13,355 nt of DNA from Actinomycetospora sp. GTDB taxonomy: Bacteria > Actinomycetota > Actinomycetes > Mycobacteriales > Pseudonocardiaceae. The stretch is taken from the NCBI GenBank assembly GCA_025925615.1, contig JAICLN010000065.1, forward strand, positions 1 to 13,355. Direction: 5' to 3'. The notes under the pieces were generated by a model, which was given only the letters and a program-made list of their open reading frames with translations, was not told where the DNA came from and did no database searches. The first letter of the stretch is position 1. Each line of letters starts with the position of its first letter. Both the position numbers and the translations under genes were made by a program. This document shows positions 1 to 6,907 of this stretch, one piece after another.

Positions 1-567
1 CAGAACGCCACCACCGAGGCGTTGACCGAGGTCGCCGAGGAGGTGCTGGCCGAGGCGGCGTCGTCGGGGTTGTTCGCGACGGTGACGATCGCGACGGCGT
101 TCGGGTGCCCGTTCGACGGAGAGGTCGACCCGGCCCGCGTGGTGGAGGTGGCGCGCCGCTGCGCGGTGGCCGGCGCGAAGGAGATCGCGGTCGCGGACAC
201 CATCGGGGTGGGGGTGCCGACCCAGGTCCGGACGTTGCTGGACGGGGTCCGGTCGGTGGCGCCCGAGGTGGTGACCCGGGCGCACTTCCACAACACCCGC
301 AACACCGGGTTCGCGAACGCGGTCGCCGCCCACGAGTGGGGGGTGGACTGGCTGGACTCCTCCAACGGCGGCATCGGGGGGTGTCCGTTCGCGCCGGCGG
401 CGACCGGGAACATCGCCACCGAGGACCTGGTCTATCTGCTGGAGCGGATGGGAGTGTCCACCGGGCTGGACCTCGAGGCGCTGCTCCCGATCGCCGGGTT
501 CCTCTCCGACCAGCTCGGCTACCGCGTCCCCGCCCTGCTGCCCCGCGCCGGAACCTTCCCGGGCTGA
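1..567 (+). CDS. Hydroxymethylglutaryl-CoA lyase-like protein (5'-truncated by window edge)
   Basis: The reading frame is open from base 1, so the true start lies upstream; about 188 C-terminal residues are visible, against roughly 300 for the family. The protein belongs to the HMGL-like TIM-barrel superfamily of HMG-CoA lyases. These split (S)-HMG-CoA into acetoacetate and acetyl-CoA, the last step of leucine catabolism. Visible hallmarks are VADTIGVG, the metal-binding HFHNT motif, and the glycine-rich active-site loop GGIGGCPFAPAATGN with its catalytic cysteine, followed by ATEDLVYLLERMG, typical of HMG-CoA lyases. It ends in GTFPG before TGA. A methyltransferase gene follows on the same strand about 20-30 nt downstream. 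A related lyase acting on another acyl-CoA cannot be excluded without the N-terminal half. Confidence 0.85.
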   Translation, partial: QNATTEALTEVAEEVLAEAASSGLFATVTIATAFGCPFDGEVDPARVVEVARRCAVAGAKEIAVADTIGVGVPTQVRTLLDGVRSVAPEVVTRAHFHNTRNTGFANAVAAHEWGVDWLDSSNGGIGGCPFAPAATGNIATEDLVYLLERMGVSTGLDLEALLPIAGFLSDQLGYRVPALLPRAGTFPG

Positions 568-583
568 CCCACCCGGGGTGGGT
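567..583. promoter_or_regulatory. Perfect 17-nt palindrome between lyase stop and methyltransferase start
   Basis: ACCCACCCGGGGTGGGT is symmetrical about its central G, with eight complementary pairs. It begins on the last base of the lyase stop codon and ends 4 or 13 nt before the two possible methyltransferase ATGs. It could be a protein operator, or a short RNA hairpin covering the ribosome-binding region. No partner protein is known. Confidence 0.4.
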
Positions 584-596
584 GAAGATGGGGCGC

Positions 597-1268
597 ATGC
601 CCGACACCCCGACCGCCGACGGCGCCCCGGACTCGCACGCCACCAACACCGGCGGCAGCCCGCTCATCGAGCGCGCCTACTTGCTGGCCGACGCGGACGA
701 GGCCCGCGCGCTCTACGACGAGTGGGCCGGCTCCTACGACGACGACCTCGCCGCCGACTCCCAGGGCTACGTGGCGCCGGTCGTGGCCGCGGAGACCGTG
801 GCGGACGTTGTCGGGGTCGACGGGGAGATCCTCGATGCCGGGTGCGGCACCGGCCTGGTCGGCGTCGCCCTCGCCGCCCGCGGGGCCCGGACGATCGACG
901 GCGTCGACCTGTCGCCGGGGATGCTGGAGAAGGCCACGGCGACGGGGGCCTACCGGCGGCTGGCGCCGGCCGACCTCTCGCGCGCGCTGCCGGTGGAGGC
1001 GGACTCCTACGACGTCGTCGTCTGCGTCGGGACCCTCACCCACGGGCACGTCGGGCCGGCGGCCTTCGGCGAGTTCGTCCGGCTCGCGCGGCCGGGCGGC
1101 GTGATCGTCGCGACCGTGCTCGACGACATCTGGGACTCCGGCGGCTACCGCGCCGAGGTCGACCGGCTCGCGCAGATGGCGATGGTGGAGGTCGTCTCGA
1201 CCGACGTCGTCGACTACCGCAAGGCCGCGCAGGTGGCGGCGCGGATGGTGGTGCTCCGGGTGGCGTAG
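597..1268 (+). CDS. Class I SAM-dependent methyltransferase
   Basis: The 223-residue protein has a single Rossmann-type methyltransferase domain. The SAM-binding motif I, ILDAGCGTG, lies at about residues 78-86, the acidic motif GVDLS ends the second strand near residue 104, and ARPGG marks the usual post-motif turn near 164-168. The segment before motif I (LYDEWAGSYDDDL, residues 39-51, then GYVAP) resembles the METTL27/Williams-Beuren-type methyltransferase group. The substrate is unknown. ATG at 597 was chosen because homology-like sequence begins only after residue 22. An in-frame ATG at 588 would add three residues, and neither has a strong Shine-Dalgarno sequence. The gene is downstream of the lyase and convergent with pcaJ, so it need not share that pathway. 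Confidence 0.8.
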   Translation: MPDTPTADGAPDSHATNTGGSPLIERAYLLADADEARALYDEWAGSYDDDLAADSQGYVAPVVAAETVADVVGVDGEILDAGCGTGLVGVALAARGARTIDGVDLSPGMLEKATATGAYRRLAPADLSRALPVEADSYDVVVCVGTLTHGHVGPAAFGEFVRLARPGGVIVATVLDDIWDSGGYRAEVDRLAQMAMVEVVSTDVVDYRKAAQVAARMVVLRVA

Positions 1269-1297
1269 CGGCTCGCCCGGGCCCGCCCCGTCCACGC

Positions 1298-1350
1298 CGA
1301 GCGAACGGCACTCTCGCTCGGGTAGAAGCAGCGAAAGGGCCGTTCGCTCG
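1298..1350. terminator. Hairpin-rich bidirectional terminator between convergent genes
   Basis: A perfect 12-bp inverted repeat, CGAGCGAACGGC at 1298-1309 and GCCGTTCGCTCG at 1339-1350, is separated by 29 nt. Each arm is also part of its own smaller hairpin: CGAGCGA/TCGCTCG at 1298-1304 and 1314-1320, and AGCGAA/TTCGCT at 1330-1335 and 1343-1348. It fills the gap between the methyltransferase stop and the pcaJ stop on the opposite strand, so a terminator acting in both directions is the simplest reading. No U-tract is present, as is common in actinomycetes. Confidence 0.6.
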
Positions 1351-1363
1351 TTCGGGAGGCGGG

Positions 1364-1999
1364 TCAGAGCGCGCTCGTGAGCTCCGCGCCGGTCTTCTCG
1401 CGGACCTCGTCCTCGGTGACGCCGTCGGCGAGTTCGCGCAGCACCAGCCCGGCCTCGGTGACGTCGATGACGGCCAGGTCGGTGATGATCCGCTGCACGA
1501 CGCCCTGGCCGGTCAGCGGCAGCTCGCACTTCTCGACGATCTTGTGGGCGCCGTCCTTGGCGGTGTGCTCCATGAGCACGATGACGGTCTTGGCGCCGTG
1601 GACGAGGTCCATCGCGCCGCCCATGCCCTTGACCATCTTGCCGGGGATCATCCAGTTGGCGATGTCGCCGGTCTGTGAGACCTGCATCGCGCCGAGGATC
1701 GCGGTGTCGACCTTGCCGCCGCGGATCATCCCGAAGCTCAGCGCCGAGTCGAAGAACGAGGCGCCGGGCAGCGTCGTCACCGTCTCCTTCCCGGCGTTGA
1801 TCAGGTCCGGGTCGACGTCGGCGTCGTTCGGGTAGGGGCCGACGCCGAGCAGCCCGTTCTCGGAGTGCAGCACCATGCCCACGCCCTCGGGGACGTAGTT
1901 GGGCACCAGCGTCGGCAGTCCGATCCCGAGGTTGACGTACGAACCGTCCTGGAGCTCCTGGGCCGCGCGGGCGGCCATCTGCTCGCGAGTCAGACTCAT
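1364..1999 (-). CDS. pcaJ: 3-oxoadipate CoA-transferase, beta subunit
   Basis: This 211-residue protein is a family I CoA-transferase beta subunit. With PcaI it moves CoA from succinyl-CoA to 3-oxoadipate, giving 3-oxoadipyl-CoA in the cytoplasm. The signature SENGLLG is at residues 46-52, and Glu47 is the expected catalytic glutamate that forms the glutamyl-CoA thioester. NLGIGLPT near residues 23-30 and [11 protein letters not shown] are also family-typical. The length matches known beta subunits. Its ATG overlaps the pcaI stop by 4 nt (ATGA), indicating translational coupling. It is the last gene of the minus-strand catabolic cluster. The sequence alone does not separate PcaJ from acetoacetate/succinyl-CoA transferase (ScoB); the adjoining cat and pca genes favour 3-oxoadipate. 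Confidence 0.9.
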   Translation of the reverse strand: MSLTREQMAARAAQELQDGSYVNLGIGLPTLVPNYVPEGVGMVLHSENGLLGVGPYPNDADVDPDLINAGKETVTTLPGASFFDSALSFGMIRGGKVDTAILGAMQVSQTGDIANWMIPGKMVKGMGGAMDLVHGAKTVIVLMEHTAKDGAHKIVEKCELPLTGQGVVQRIITDLAVIDVTEAGLVLRELADGVTEDEVREKTGAELTSAL

Positions 2000-2817
2000 C
2001 CCTGTCCTCCAGTCAGACCCAGCATCGTCTCCTGGGTGGTGCGCTTCTCGATGTGCTTGCGGGTGACCTCGTCACCGGTCAGCTCGACCACGCGGTGGAC
2101 GAAGATGCCCGGCAGGTGCACCTCGTCGGGCTCGATCTCACCGGGCTCGACCAGTTCCTCGACCTCGGCGATCGCCAACCGGCCGGCCATCGCGCAGAGC
2201 GGGTTGAAGTTGCGCGCCGACTTGTTGAACACCAGGTTGCCGTGCCGGTCGCCCTTCGCGGCACGGACCAGGGCGACGTCGATGTCGAGCGCGGTCTCGA
2301 GCACGTGGGGCTTGCGCACCTTCGTGCCGTCGGGCTGGGTCACCTCGAACTCGCGGACCTCCTTGGCCGGGGAGGTCGCGACGACGGTGCCCTGGGCGTC
2401 GTAGCGCCACGGCAGCCCGCCGTCGGCGATCATCGTCCCGACCCCCGCCAGGGTGTAGAACGCCGGGATCCCGGTGCCCGCGGCGCGCAACCGCTCGGCC
2501 AGCGTGCCCTGTGGGGTCAGCTCGACCTCCACCTCGCCGCCGAGGTACTGGCGGGCGAACTCCTTGTTCTCCCCGATGTAGGACGCGGTGACCCGGGAGA
2601 TGCGGTGCTGCTCGAGCAGCACCCCCAGTCCCCAGCCGTCCACACCGCAGTTGTTCGAGGCGACCTTCAGGTCGCCCACGTCGGTCCGGTTCAGCGCGTC
2701 GATCAGCACGATCGGCACGCCCGAGAGCCCGAAGCCCCCGACGGCGAGCGAGGAGCCGGAGGGGATGCCCGCCACCGCCTCGTCGGCCGACGCCCACACC
2801 TTGTCGATGGCGGTCAT
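1996..2817 (-). CDS. pcaI: 3-oxoadipate CoA-transferase, alpha subunit
   Basis: The 273-residue protein is the alpha partner of PcaJ in the heteromeric CoA-transferase that activates 3-oxoadipate. The alpha-subunit signature is visible as [16 protein letters not shown] at about residues 20-35, followed by the conserved [12 protein letters not shown] segment. It is longer than the roughly 230 residues usual for Pseudomonas PcaI or SCOT alpha subunits; a stretch around residues 155-175 ([13 protein letters not shown]) may account for much of the difference. Both ends overlap neighbours by 4 nt: its start with the pcaD stop and its stop with the pcaJ start. The three genes are therefore very probably co-translated. 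As with PcaJ, a ketone-body transferase cannot be excluded from sequence alone. Confidence 0.9.
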   Translation of the reverse strand: MTAIDKVWASADEAVAGIPSGSSLAVGGFGLSGVPIVLIDALNRTDVGDLKVASNNCGVDGWGLGVLLEQHRISRVTASYIGENKEFARQYLGGEVEVELTPQGTLAERLRAAGTGIPAFYTLAGVGTMIADGGLPWRYDAQGTVVATSPAKEVREFEVTQPDGTKVRKPHVLETALDIDVALVRAAKGDRHGNLVFNKSARNFNPLCAMAGRLAIAEVEELVEPGEIEPDEVHLPGIFVHRVVELTGDEVTRKHIEKRTTQETMLGLTGGQG

Positions 2818-3626
2818 TCGCGCCCTTTCATCGAACTCGAGCCTTCCATTGCGTCAACGCCTTTCACGTGCTCGACCAGCAACCCGGTCACGATCTCGGG
2901 GCGCTGGTAGGAGGCGAGGTGGTGCCCGACGCGGCCCACCTCGAAGCGCGCGCCCGGGATGCCCTCGGCGATGGCCCGACCGTGCTCGGGTGGGGTCGCC
3001 GGGTCCTCGGCCCCGGAGATCACCAGGGTGGGCGCGGCGATGCGGCCCAGGTCGTCCCGCGAGTCCCACGCGACGATGGCCTCGCAGCAGCTCGCGTACC
3101 CCTCGGCGGGCGTCGCGGCGATCATCGCCCGCATCCGCGCGACGGTGTCCGCGTCGACGTCGTCGGTGAACCAGCGCGTGACGACGCCGTCCGCGATCCC
3201 CTCGACGCCCTCCGACCGGACGGTAGCCGCCCGGTCGGTGTAGGTCGGCAGGTTGGCGAAGCGCGCGGAGGTGCACACCAGGGTCAGCGATGCGGCGCGC
3301 TCCGGCGCGCGCACGGCGATCGCCTGGCTCGTGGCGCCGCCGAGGGACACCCCGGCGAAGTGGGCCCGCCCGACGTCGAGACCGTCGAGCGTCTCGAGCA
3401 CGTCGTCCGCGAGCTCCTCGACCGTGTAGGGCCCGTCGGGGACGGGGGAGCCGCCGTGCCCGCGGGTGTCCATGGTGATCACGCGCCGGTCCCGGCCGAT
3501 CTCCTCGCGCTGCGGCGCCCACATGTCGACGGTGGAGCCGAGCGAGCAGAGCAGGACCAGCGGCGTGCGCGCGTCGCGAGAGCCCTCGTCGGTCACGTGG
3601 AGACGCACGGACCCACCCTCTCCCAT
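2814..3626 (-). CDS. pcaD: 3-oxoadipate enol-lactonase
   Basis: The 270-residue alpha/beta hydrolase is expected to open 3-oxoadipate enol-lactone to 3-oxoadipate. The nucleophile elbow GVSLGG places Ser94, the acid is probably Asp208 in SGAEDPATPPEH, and the base is His236 in GHHLASYQRPE. The oxyanion region CSLGST and MDTRGHGGSP are typical of PcaD. There is no C-terminal carboxymuconolactone decarboxylase domain, so it is not a PcaL fusion. That agrees with a catechol branch rather than a protocatechuate branch. The ATG at 3626 has a G-rich run (GGGGG) about 5 nt upstream and lies 13 nt after the catC stop; the stop overlaps pcaI by 4 nt. The last 12 residues, [12 protein letters not shown], form a polar tail of unknown value. 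Confidence 0.9.
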   Translation of the reverse strand: MGEGGSVRLHVTDEGSRDARTPLVLLCSLGSTVDMWAPQREEIGRDRRVITMDTRGHGGSPVPDGPYTVEELADDVLETLDGLDVGRAHFAGVSLGGATSQAIAVRAPERAASLTLVCTSARFANLPTYTDRAATVRSEGVEGIADGVVTRWFTDDVDADTVARMRAMIAATPAEGYASCCEAIVAWDSRDDLGRIAAPTLVISGAEDPATPPEHGRAIAEGIPGARFEVGRVGHHLASYQRPEIVTGLLVEHVKGVDAMEGSSSMKGRE

Positions 3627-3639
3627 CGAGGCCCCCGCG

Positions 3640-3921
3640 TCATCCGTCCAGCTTCGACGGGTGCCGGGTCAGCGCCGTGACCTCGACCTCCATGTAGGGG
3701 AAGAGCGGCAGGCTGGACAGCAGCTCGTGCAGCTCGTCGCCCGACTCCACGTCGAACCGGCTGACGTTCGCGTACCGCCCGACGACCCGCCAGAGCTCCG
3801 GCCACTTCCCGGACCGCTGGATCTCGTGCGCGCGGGCCTTCTCGCGGGCGCGCAGGTCGTCGGCGACGTCCTGGGGCATGTCGTGGGGCAGGCGGACGTC
3901 CATGCGGACGAGGAACTGCAC
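3640..3921 (-). CDS. catC: Muconolactone delta-isomerase
   Basis: This 93-residue protein isomerises muconolactone to 3-oxoadipate enol-lactone. It matches the small, single-domain CatC family along its whole length: FLVRMDVRLPHDMP at the N terminus, REKARAHEIQRSGKWPELWRVVG centrally, and ELHELLSSLPLFPYMEVEVTAL then RHPS at the C terminus. CatC is a small ferredoxin-like-fold protein that forms decamers in characterised species. GTG at 3921 was chosen as start (MQFLVRMDV) because a GGGAG Shine-Dalgarno lies about 6 nt upstream and the length matches the family. A TTG four codons earlier is possible but would consume that site. It is preceded by the only large gap in the operon (115 nt) and followed closely by pcaD. 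Confidence 0.93.
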   Translation of the reverse strand: MQFLVRMDVRLPHDMPQDVADDLRAREKARAHEIQRSGKWPELWRVVGRYANVSRFDVESGDELHELLSSLPLFPYMEVEVTALTRHPSKLDG

Positions 3922-3949
3922 GGGGACTCCCAACTCGGCGGGGTGGCGG

Positions 3950-3979
3950 TTCGACGGTGTGGCTGCTTCGACGGTGTGG
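3950..3979. repeat. Two 13-bp direct repeats upstream of catC
   Basis: TTCGACGGTGTGG occurs at 3950-3962 and again at 3967-3979, with start-to-start spacing of 17 bp. Both copies lie in the catB-catC gap, just upstream of the catC ribosome-binding site. They could be paired regulator sites for an internal catC promoter, or a remnant of small duplication. Confidence 0.6.
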
Positions 3980-4011
3980 ATTTCCTGACACTCAACGTCT
4001 GCGATGCGACA

Positions 4012-4032
4012 CCCCTATCGGCGTGCTCCCCT
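4012..4032. repeat. 21-bp dispersed repeat, copy A (intergenic)
   Basis: The 21 bases at 4012-4032 are identical to those at 7400-7420, in the same orientation. Read on the minus strand, the unit is a core AGCACGCCGAT flanked on each side by AGGGG. Identity ends abruptly at both edges. This copy lies 5 nt past the catB stop in the catB-catC gap. Confidence 0.85.
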
Positions 4033-4036
4033 GATT

Positions 4037-5134
4037 TCAGGCGAGGCGGTAGTGGGCGAGCTTGCCGGGGTCGATCGTCGCCCCGAGCCCGGGCTCCTGC
4101 CGGGCGGAGATGCGGCCGTCGACGATCACCGGCGGGTCGGCGAGCACGTCGTCGGCCATCAGCAGGTAGTTCGTGACCTCGACGGGGTGGCGGGCCAGCG
4201 CCCGGAGCCCGCAGCCCAGGGCCACCGAGGCGACGGTGCTGAGCATCCCGTCGATCTGGTTCCCGATCACCGTGGTCACGCCCAGGCCCTCGCAGAGCCC
4301 GACGATCTTGGCGGAGTCGGTGAACCCGGTGCGGGCGACCTTGACGCTGATGGCCTCGGTGTCGCCGTCGAGCAGCGACCGGGCGACCCCGCCGAGGGTG
4401 ATCGTCGACTCGTCCCCGACGACGGGGATGGGGCTCGCCGCGACGATGCGCCGGCGGCCGAGGACGTCGGCGGCCGGGTTGGGCTCCTCGAGCATCGAGA
4501 CGCCGTGGTCGGCGAGCCGGCGGGAGGCGACGATCGCGGTGTCGGCATCCCAGCCGCGGTTGGCGTCGGCGTAGAGCTCCACCGCATCGCCGAGCTCGGC
4601 CCGCAGCGCGCGCACCGCGGCCATGTCGACGCCCAGCTCGCGGCCGACCTTGATCTTGAAGGCGTCGACGCCGTGGTCGTCGCGCACCTCGCACGCGTCG
4701 GCCACCATCTCCTCCGGCGTCCCGAGCCCGATCATGTGCGCGGCACGGACGTCGTCGGCGGCGTGGCCGAGCAGCACGTGCACCGGCTGCCCGCAGGCCT
4801 GCCCGACCAGATCCCAGAGCGCCACGTCGATCGCGCCCTTGGCGGCGTTGTTGGCGACGGTGCGGTCGAGGTCGGCGCGGATGCGCTCGCGGGCGAACGG
4901 GTCGGCCCCGACGAGTACCGGGGCGAACAGGTCGCGCACGGCGGCGACGATCGAGGCCGCGGTCTCGCCGTAGGTGTAGGGGCGGGGCGGGGCCTCGCCG
5001 TGCCCGACGAGGCCGTCGTCGGTGGTGATCTGGACGAGGACGTGGTCGGCGGCCGTCACCCGCCCGCTGGCGAAGCCGAAGGGTCGTCGGTACGGGATCG
5101 CGAGGGGGATGGCCTCGACGGTGTCGATCTTCAT
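4037..5134 (-). CDS. catB: Muconate cycloisomerase (muconate-lactonizing enzyme)
   Basis: The 365-residue enolase-superfamily protein converts cis,cis-muconate to muconolactone with a divalent metal. It has the N-terminal capping domain (residues 1 to about 125) followed by a TIM barrel. The catalytic KxK lysines are K160 and K162 (FKIKVG). Metal ligands are D190 (ADANRGW), E216 (LEEP) and D241 (GDES), and a further lysine, K265 (ISVKVARTG), sits on the opposite face. The 26-, 25- and 24-residue spacings between these residues equal those of Pseudomonas CatB. The ATG directly follows the TAG of the LysR gene with no spacer, and a GAGAGGA site lies upstream inside that gene. The fold is shared with dipeptide epimerases and N-succinylamino-acid racemases, but context makes CatB by far the best call. 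Confidence 0.92.
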   Translation of the reverse strand: MKIDTVEAIPLAIPYRRPFGFASGRVTAADHVLVQITTDDGLVGHGEAPPRPYTYGETAASIVAAVRDLFAPVLVGADPFARERIRADLDRTVANNAAKGAIDVALWDLVGQACGQPVHVLLGHAADDVRAAHMIGLGTPEEMVADACEVRDDHGVDAFKIKVGRELGVDMAAVRALRAELGDAVELYADANRGWDADTAIVASRRLADHGVSMLEEPNPAADVLGRRRIVAASPIPVVGDESTITLGGVARSLLDGDTEAISVKVARTGFTDSAKIVGLCEGLGVTTVIGNQIDGMLSTVASVALGCGLRALARHPVEVTNYLLMADDVLADPPVIVDGRISARQEPGLGATIDPGKLAHYRLA

Positions 5135-6034
5135 CTACGGGGTCCTCTCGTGGCCGCCCAGGACGGCGAGGGCCTTCTCCAGGGCGGGGGACGGATCGTC
5201 ACGACGCCAGGCGAGCGCGACGTCGGCGGTGACGTCGCAGTCGGCCAGCTCGCGGTAGCGCACGCCCTCGACGGTCACGGCGAGGACCGAGGCCGGCAGC
5301 AGGGCGACCCCGAGCCCCGCCGCGACCAGGGCGAGCACGATCGAGGTCTGCTCGGCCTCGTGTGTCCGGCGCGGCACGAAGCCCGCCGTGCGGCACGCCC
5401 GGTCCGCGGCCGCCCCCACGACGGAGCCCGGCGCGGAGTACACGACGAACTCCTCCTCGGCGAGGTCGCCGAGCGGCACCGGTCCCGGCTGGTCCCGGCC
5501 CTCGGGCCCGGTCCAGGCGAGCGGGACGGCGAGGACGAGGCGCTCGCGGGCGAGCACCCGGGTGGCCAGGGACTCGCCACTGACGGGTGGTCGCAGGATC
5601 GCGAGGTCGATGCGGTGGTCGGCCAGTGCGGTCTCGAGGGCCGGGGTGAGCATCTCGGTGTGGAATCGCAGCGCCAGGCCCGGCAGCTCGTCACCGAGCC
5701 GCCGCACCAGCTCGGGCACGTGGCGGTAGGTCGCGAGCGCCGTCGCCCCGATCCGGAGCCGTCCCAGGTCGCCGGCGGCCACCCGCGAGACCTGCTCGCG
5801 GGCGGCCCCCACCGACTCGAGGATGCGGACGGCCTCCGGCAGCAGCGCCTCCCCGGCGGCGGTGAGGTCGACCCGGCGGGTGGTCCGCTCGAAGAGCGGG
5901 GTCCCCAGGTGCGACTCCAGCTGCCGGATCGCCTGCGAGAGCGGCGACTGGGCGATGTGCAGCTGCTCGGCCGCCCGTCCGAAGTGCCGCGTCCGCGCCA
6001 CCGTGACGAAGTAGCGCAGCTGCCGGACCTCCAC
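5135..6034 (-). CDS. LysR-family regulator embedded in the cat operon
   Basis: The 299-residue protein is a full-length LysR-type regulator. The N-terminal winged helix-turn-helix spans about residues 1-60, with HFGRAAEQLHIAQSPLSQAIRQLE forming the DNA-binding helices, then a linker and a two-lobed effector domain (from about 90: GRLRIGATALATYRHVPELV). It resembles CatR/BenM/CatM-type regulators, whose effector is cis,cis-muconate, but effector and targets here are inferred from context. The GTG at 6034 has GGAGG 8 nt upstream inside catA and starts 3 nt after the catA stop. The gene's TAG touches the catB ATG. LysR genes usually lie divergent from their target; here the gene is co-directional within the operon, so it is probably transcribed with it. 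Confidence 0.9.
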   Translation of the reverse strand: MEVRQLRYFVTVARTRHFGRAAEQLHIAQSPLSQAIRQLESHLGTPLFERTTRRVDLTAAGEALLPEAVRILESVGAAREQVSRVAAGDLGRLRIGATALATYRHVPELVRRLGDELPGLALRFHTEMLTPALETALADHRIDLAILRPPVSGESLATRVLARERLVLAVPLAWTGPEGRDQPGPVPLGDLAEEEFVVYSAPGSVVGAAADRACRTAGFVPRRTHEAEQTSIVLALVAAGLGVALLPASVLAVTVEGVRYRELADCDVTADVALAWRRDDPSPALEKALAVLGGHERTP

Positions 6035-6037
6035 GGA

Positions 6038-6907
6038 TCAGGCCTCCGGCTCCAGCACGAAGTCCCGGTCGGAGCGGACCTCGTCGCCGTGGCCGGTGGG
6101 CTGCGGGTCGAGGGTGAGCTCGGGCTTGTCGGCCGAGGCGACGTCGTTGCCCAGGTAGGGGTCGCCGGTGAAGAACAGCTGGGTGGTGAGCGTGCGGTGG
6201 CCGGGCGCGGTGACCAGCAGGTGGATGTGCGCGGGGCGCCACGGGCTCCAGCCGGCGGCGAGGGTCATCTGCCCGGTCGGGCCGTCGAGCGGGATGGTGT
6301 AGGGCGCGGGCTTGCGGGTGTGGATCTCGTAGCGGCCCTGGTCGTCGGCGGTGACGACGGCGCGCAGGTTCCCGGCCGGGGGCTTCGAGGCGAAGCCGGA
6401 GTACCAGCCGTCGGAGTCGGTGTGCCAGATGTCGACCTTCGCGCCGGCCAGCGGCGTGCCGTCGGTGGCGGTGACCTGGCCGGCCAGGATCATCGGGGTG
6501 CCGGGCTCGTCGTCGCGCATCGGCAGCGTGGCCGGGGAGTCGAGCTGGACCTGCCCGTCGAGCCAGAACGGGCCGAGGATGGTGCCGACCGAGCCGTCCT
6601 GGGTCTGCGCGGCGACCTTCTCGACCTCGAACTCCAGGTAGACGTCGAGGAACAGCGGCCACTCGCCGGTGTCGGAGACGCTGATCAGCCAGCGCTTGAA
6701 GGCGTCGAACTCGGAGTAGGTGACCTTCTGGTCGCGGATCGCGGAGCGGATGCCCTCGAGGGCGGCGCCGATCACGGACGCGGCGCGGGCCTGGTCGACC
6801 TCGGCGCCCCCCGAACGGAAGGTGGCCGCGCCGGAGCGGGCGATCTCGGTGGCGTGCGAGCCGGCGGTGACGGCGTCGGAGACGGGCTGGTCGTCGGTGG
6901 TGGTCAT
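6038..6907 (-). CDS. catA: Catechol 1,2-dioxygenase
   Basis: The 289-residue intradiol dioxygenase cleaves catechol with O2 to cis,cis-muconate, using a non-haem Fe(III). The iron ligands are visible: Y169 in WHTDSDGWYSGF, Y203 in PAPYTIPLDGP, and H227 and H229 in WRPAHIHLL. The 24-residue step from the second tyrosine to the first histidine equals that of Acinetobacter CatA. An N-terminal helical dimerisation domain covers about residues 35-105 (YSEFDAFKRWLISVSDTGEWPLFLDVYLE), followed by GTILGPFW. The C-terminal LTTQLFFTGDPYLGNDVASADKPEL is typical of actinobacterial CatA rather than protocatechuate 3,4-dioxygenase. The ATG overlaps the monooxygenase stop by 4 nt. Chlorocatechol or hydroxyquinol preference is less likely but not excluded. 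Confidence 0.93.
   Translation of the reverse strand: MTTTDDQPVSDAVTAGSHATEIARSGAATFRSGGAEVDQARAASVIGAALEGIRSAIRDQKVTYSEFDAFKRWLISVSDTGEWPLFLDVYLEFEVEKVAAQTQDGSVGTILGPFWLDGQVQLDSPATLPMRDDEPGTPMILAGQVTATDGTPLAGAKVDIWHTDSDGWYSGFASKPPAGNLRAVVTADDQGRYEIHTRKPAPYTIPLDGPTGQMTLAAGWSPWRPAHIHLLVTAPGHRTLTTQLFFTGDPYLGNDVASADKPELTLDPQPTGHGDEVRSDRDFVLEPEA

Larger units (their letters stand above)
3922..4036 (-). promoter_or_regulatory. Non-coding catB-catC gap with possible internal promoter
   Basis: This 115-nt gap is the only sizeable break in an otherwise fused operon. It is visibly less GC-rich in places (for example GGATTTCCTGACACTCAACG on the plus strand) than the flanking genes. It contains two 13-bp direct repeats and one copy of a 21-bp dispersed repeat, and it abuts the palindrome CCTGATTTCAGG at 4030-4041 over the catB stop. 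An internal promoter or processing site for catC-pcaDIJ is plausible; no convincing -35/-10 pair was identified. Confidence 0.4.

Noticed and set aside
3922..3933. TTG at 3933 as the start of catC
   Set aside because: It would add four residues absent from the family and overlap the GGGAG ribosome-binding site that fits the GTG at 3921.
4012..4032. The intergenic repeat copy as the end of a coding gene (peptide GEHADRG also readable here)
   Set aside because: The frame in which it reads has no start, no family resemblance and runs antisense or out of frame through catB; only the DNA identity is meaningful.
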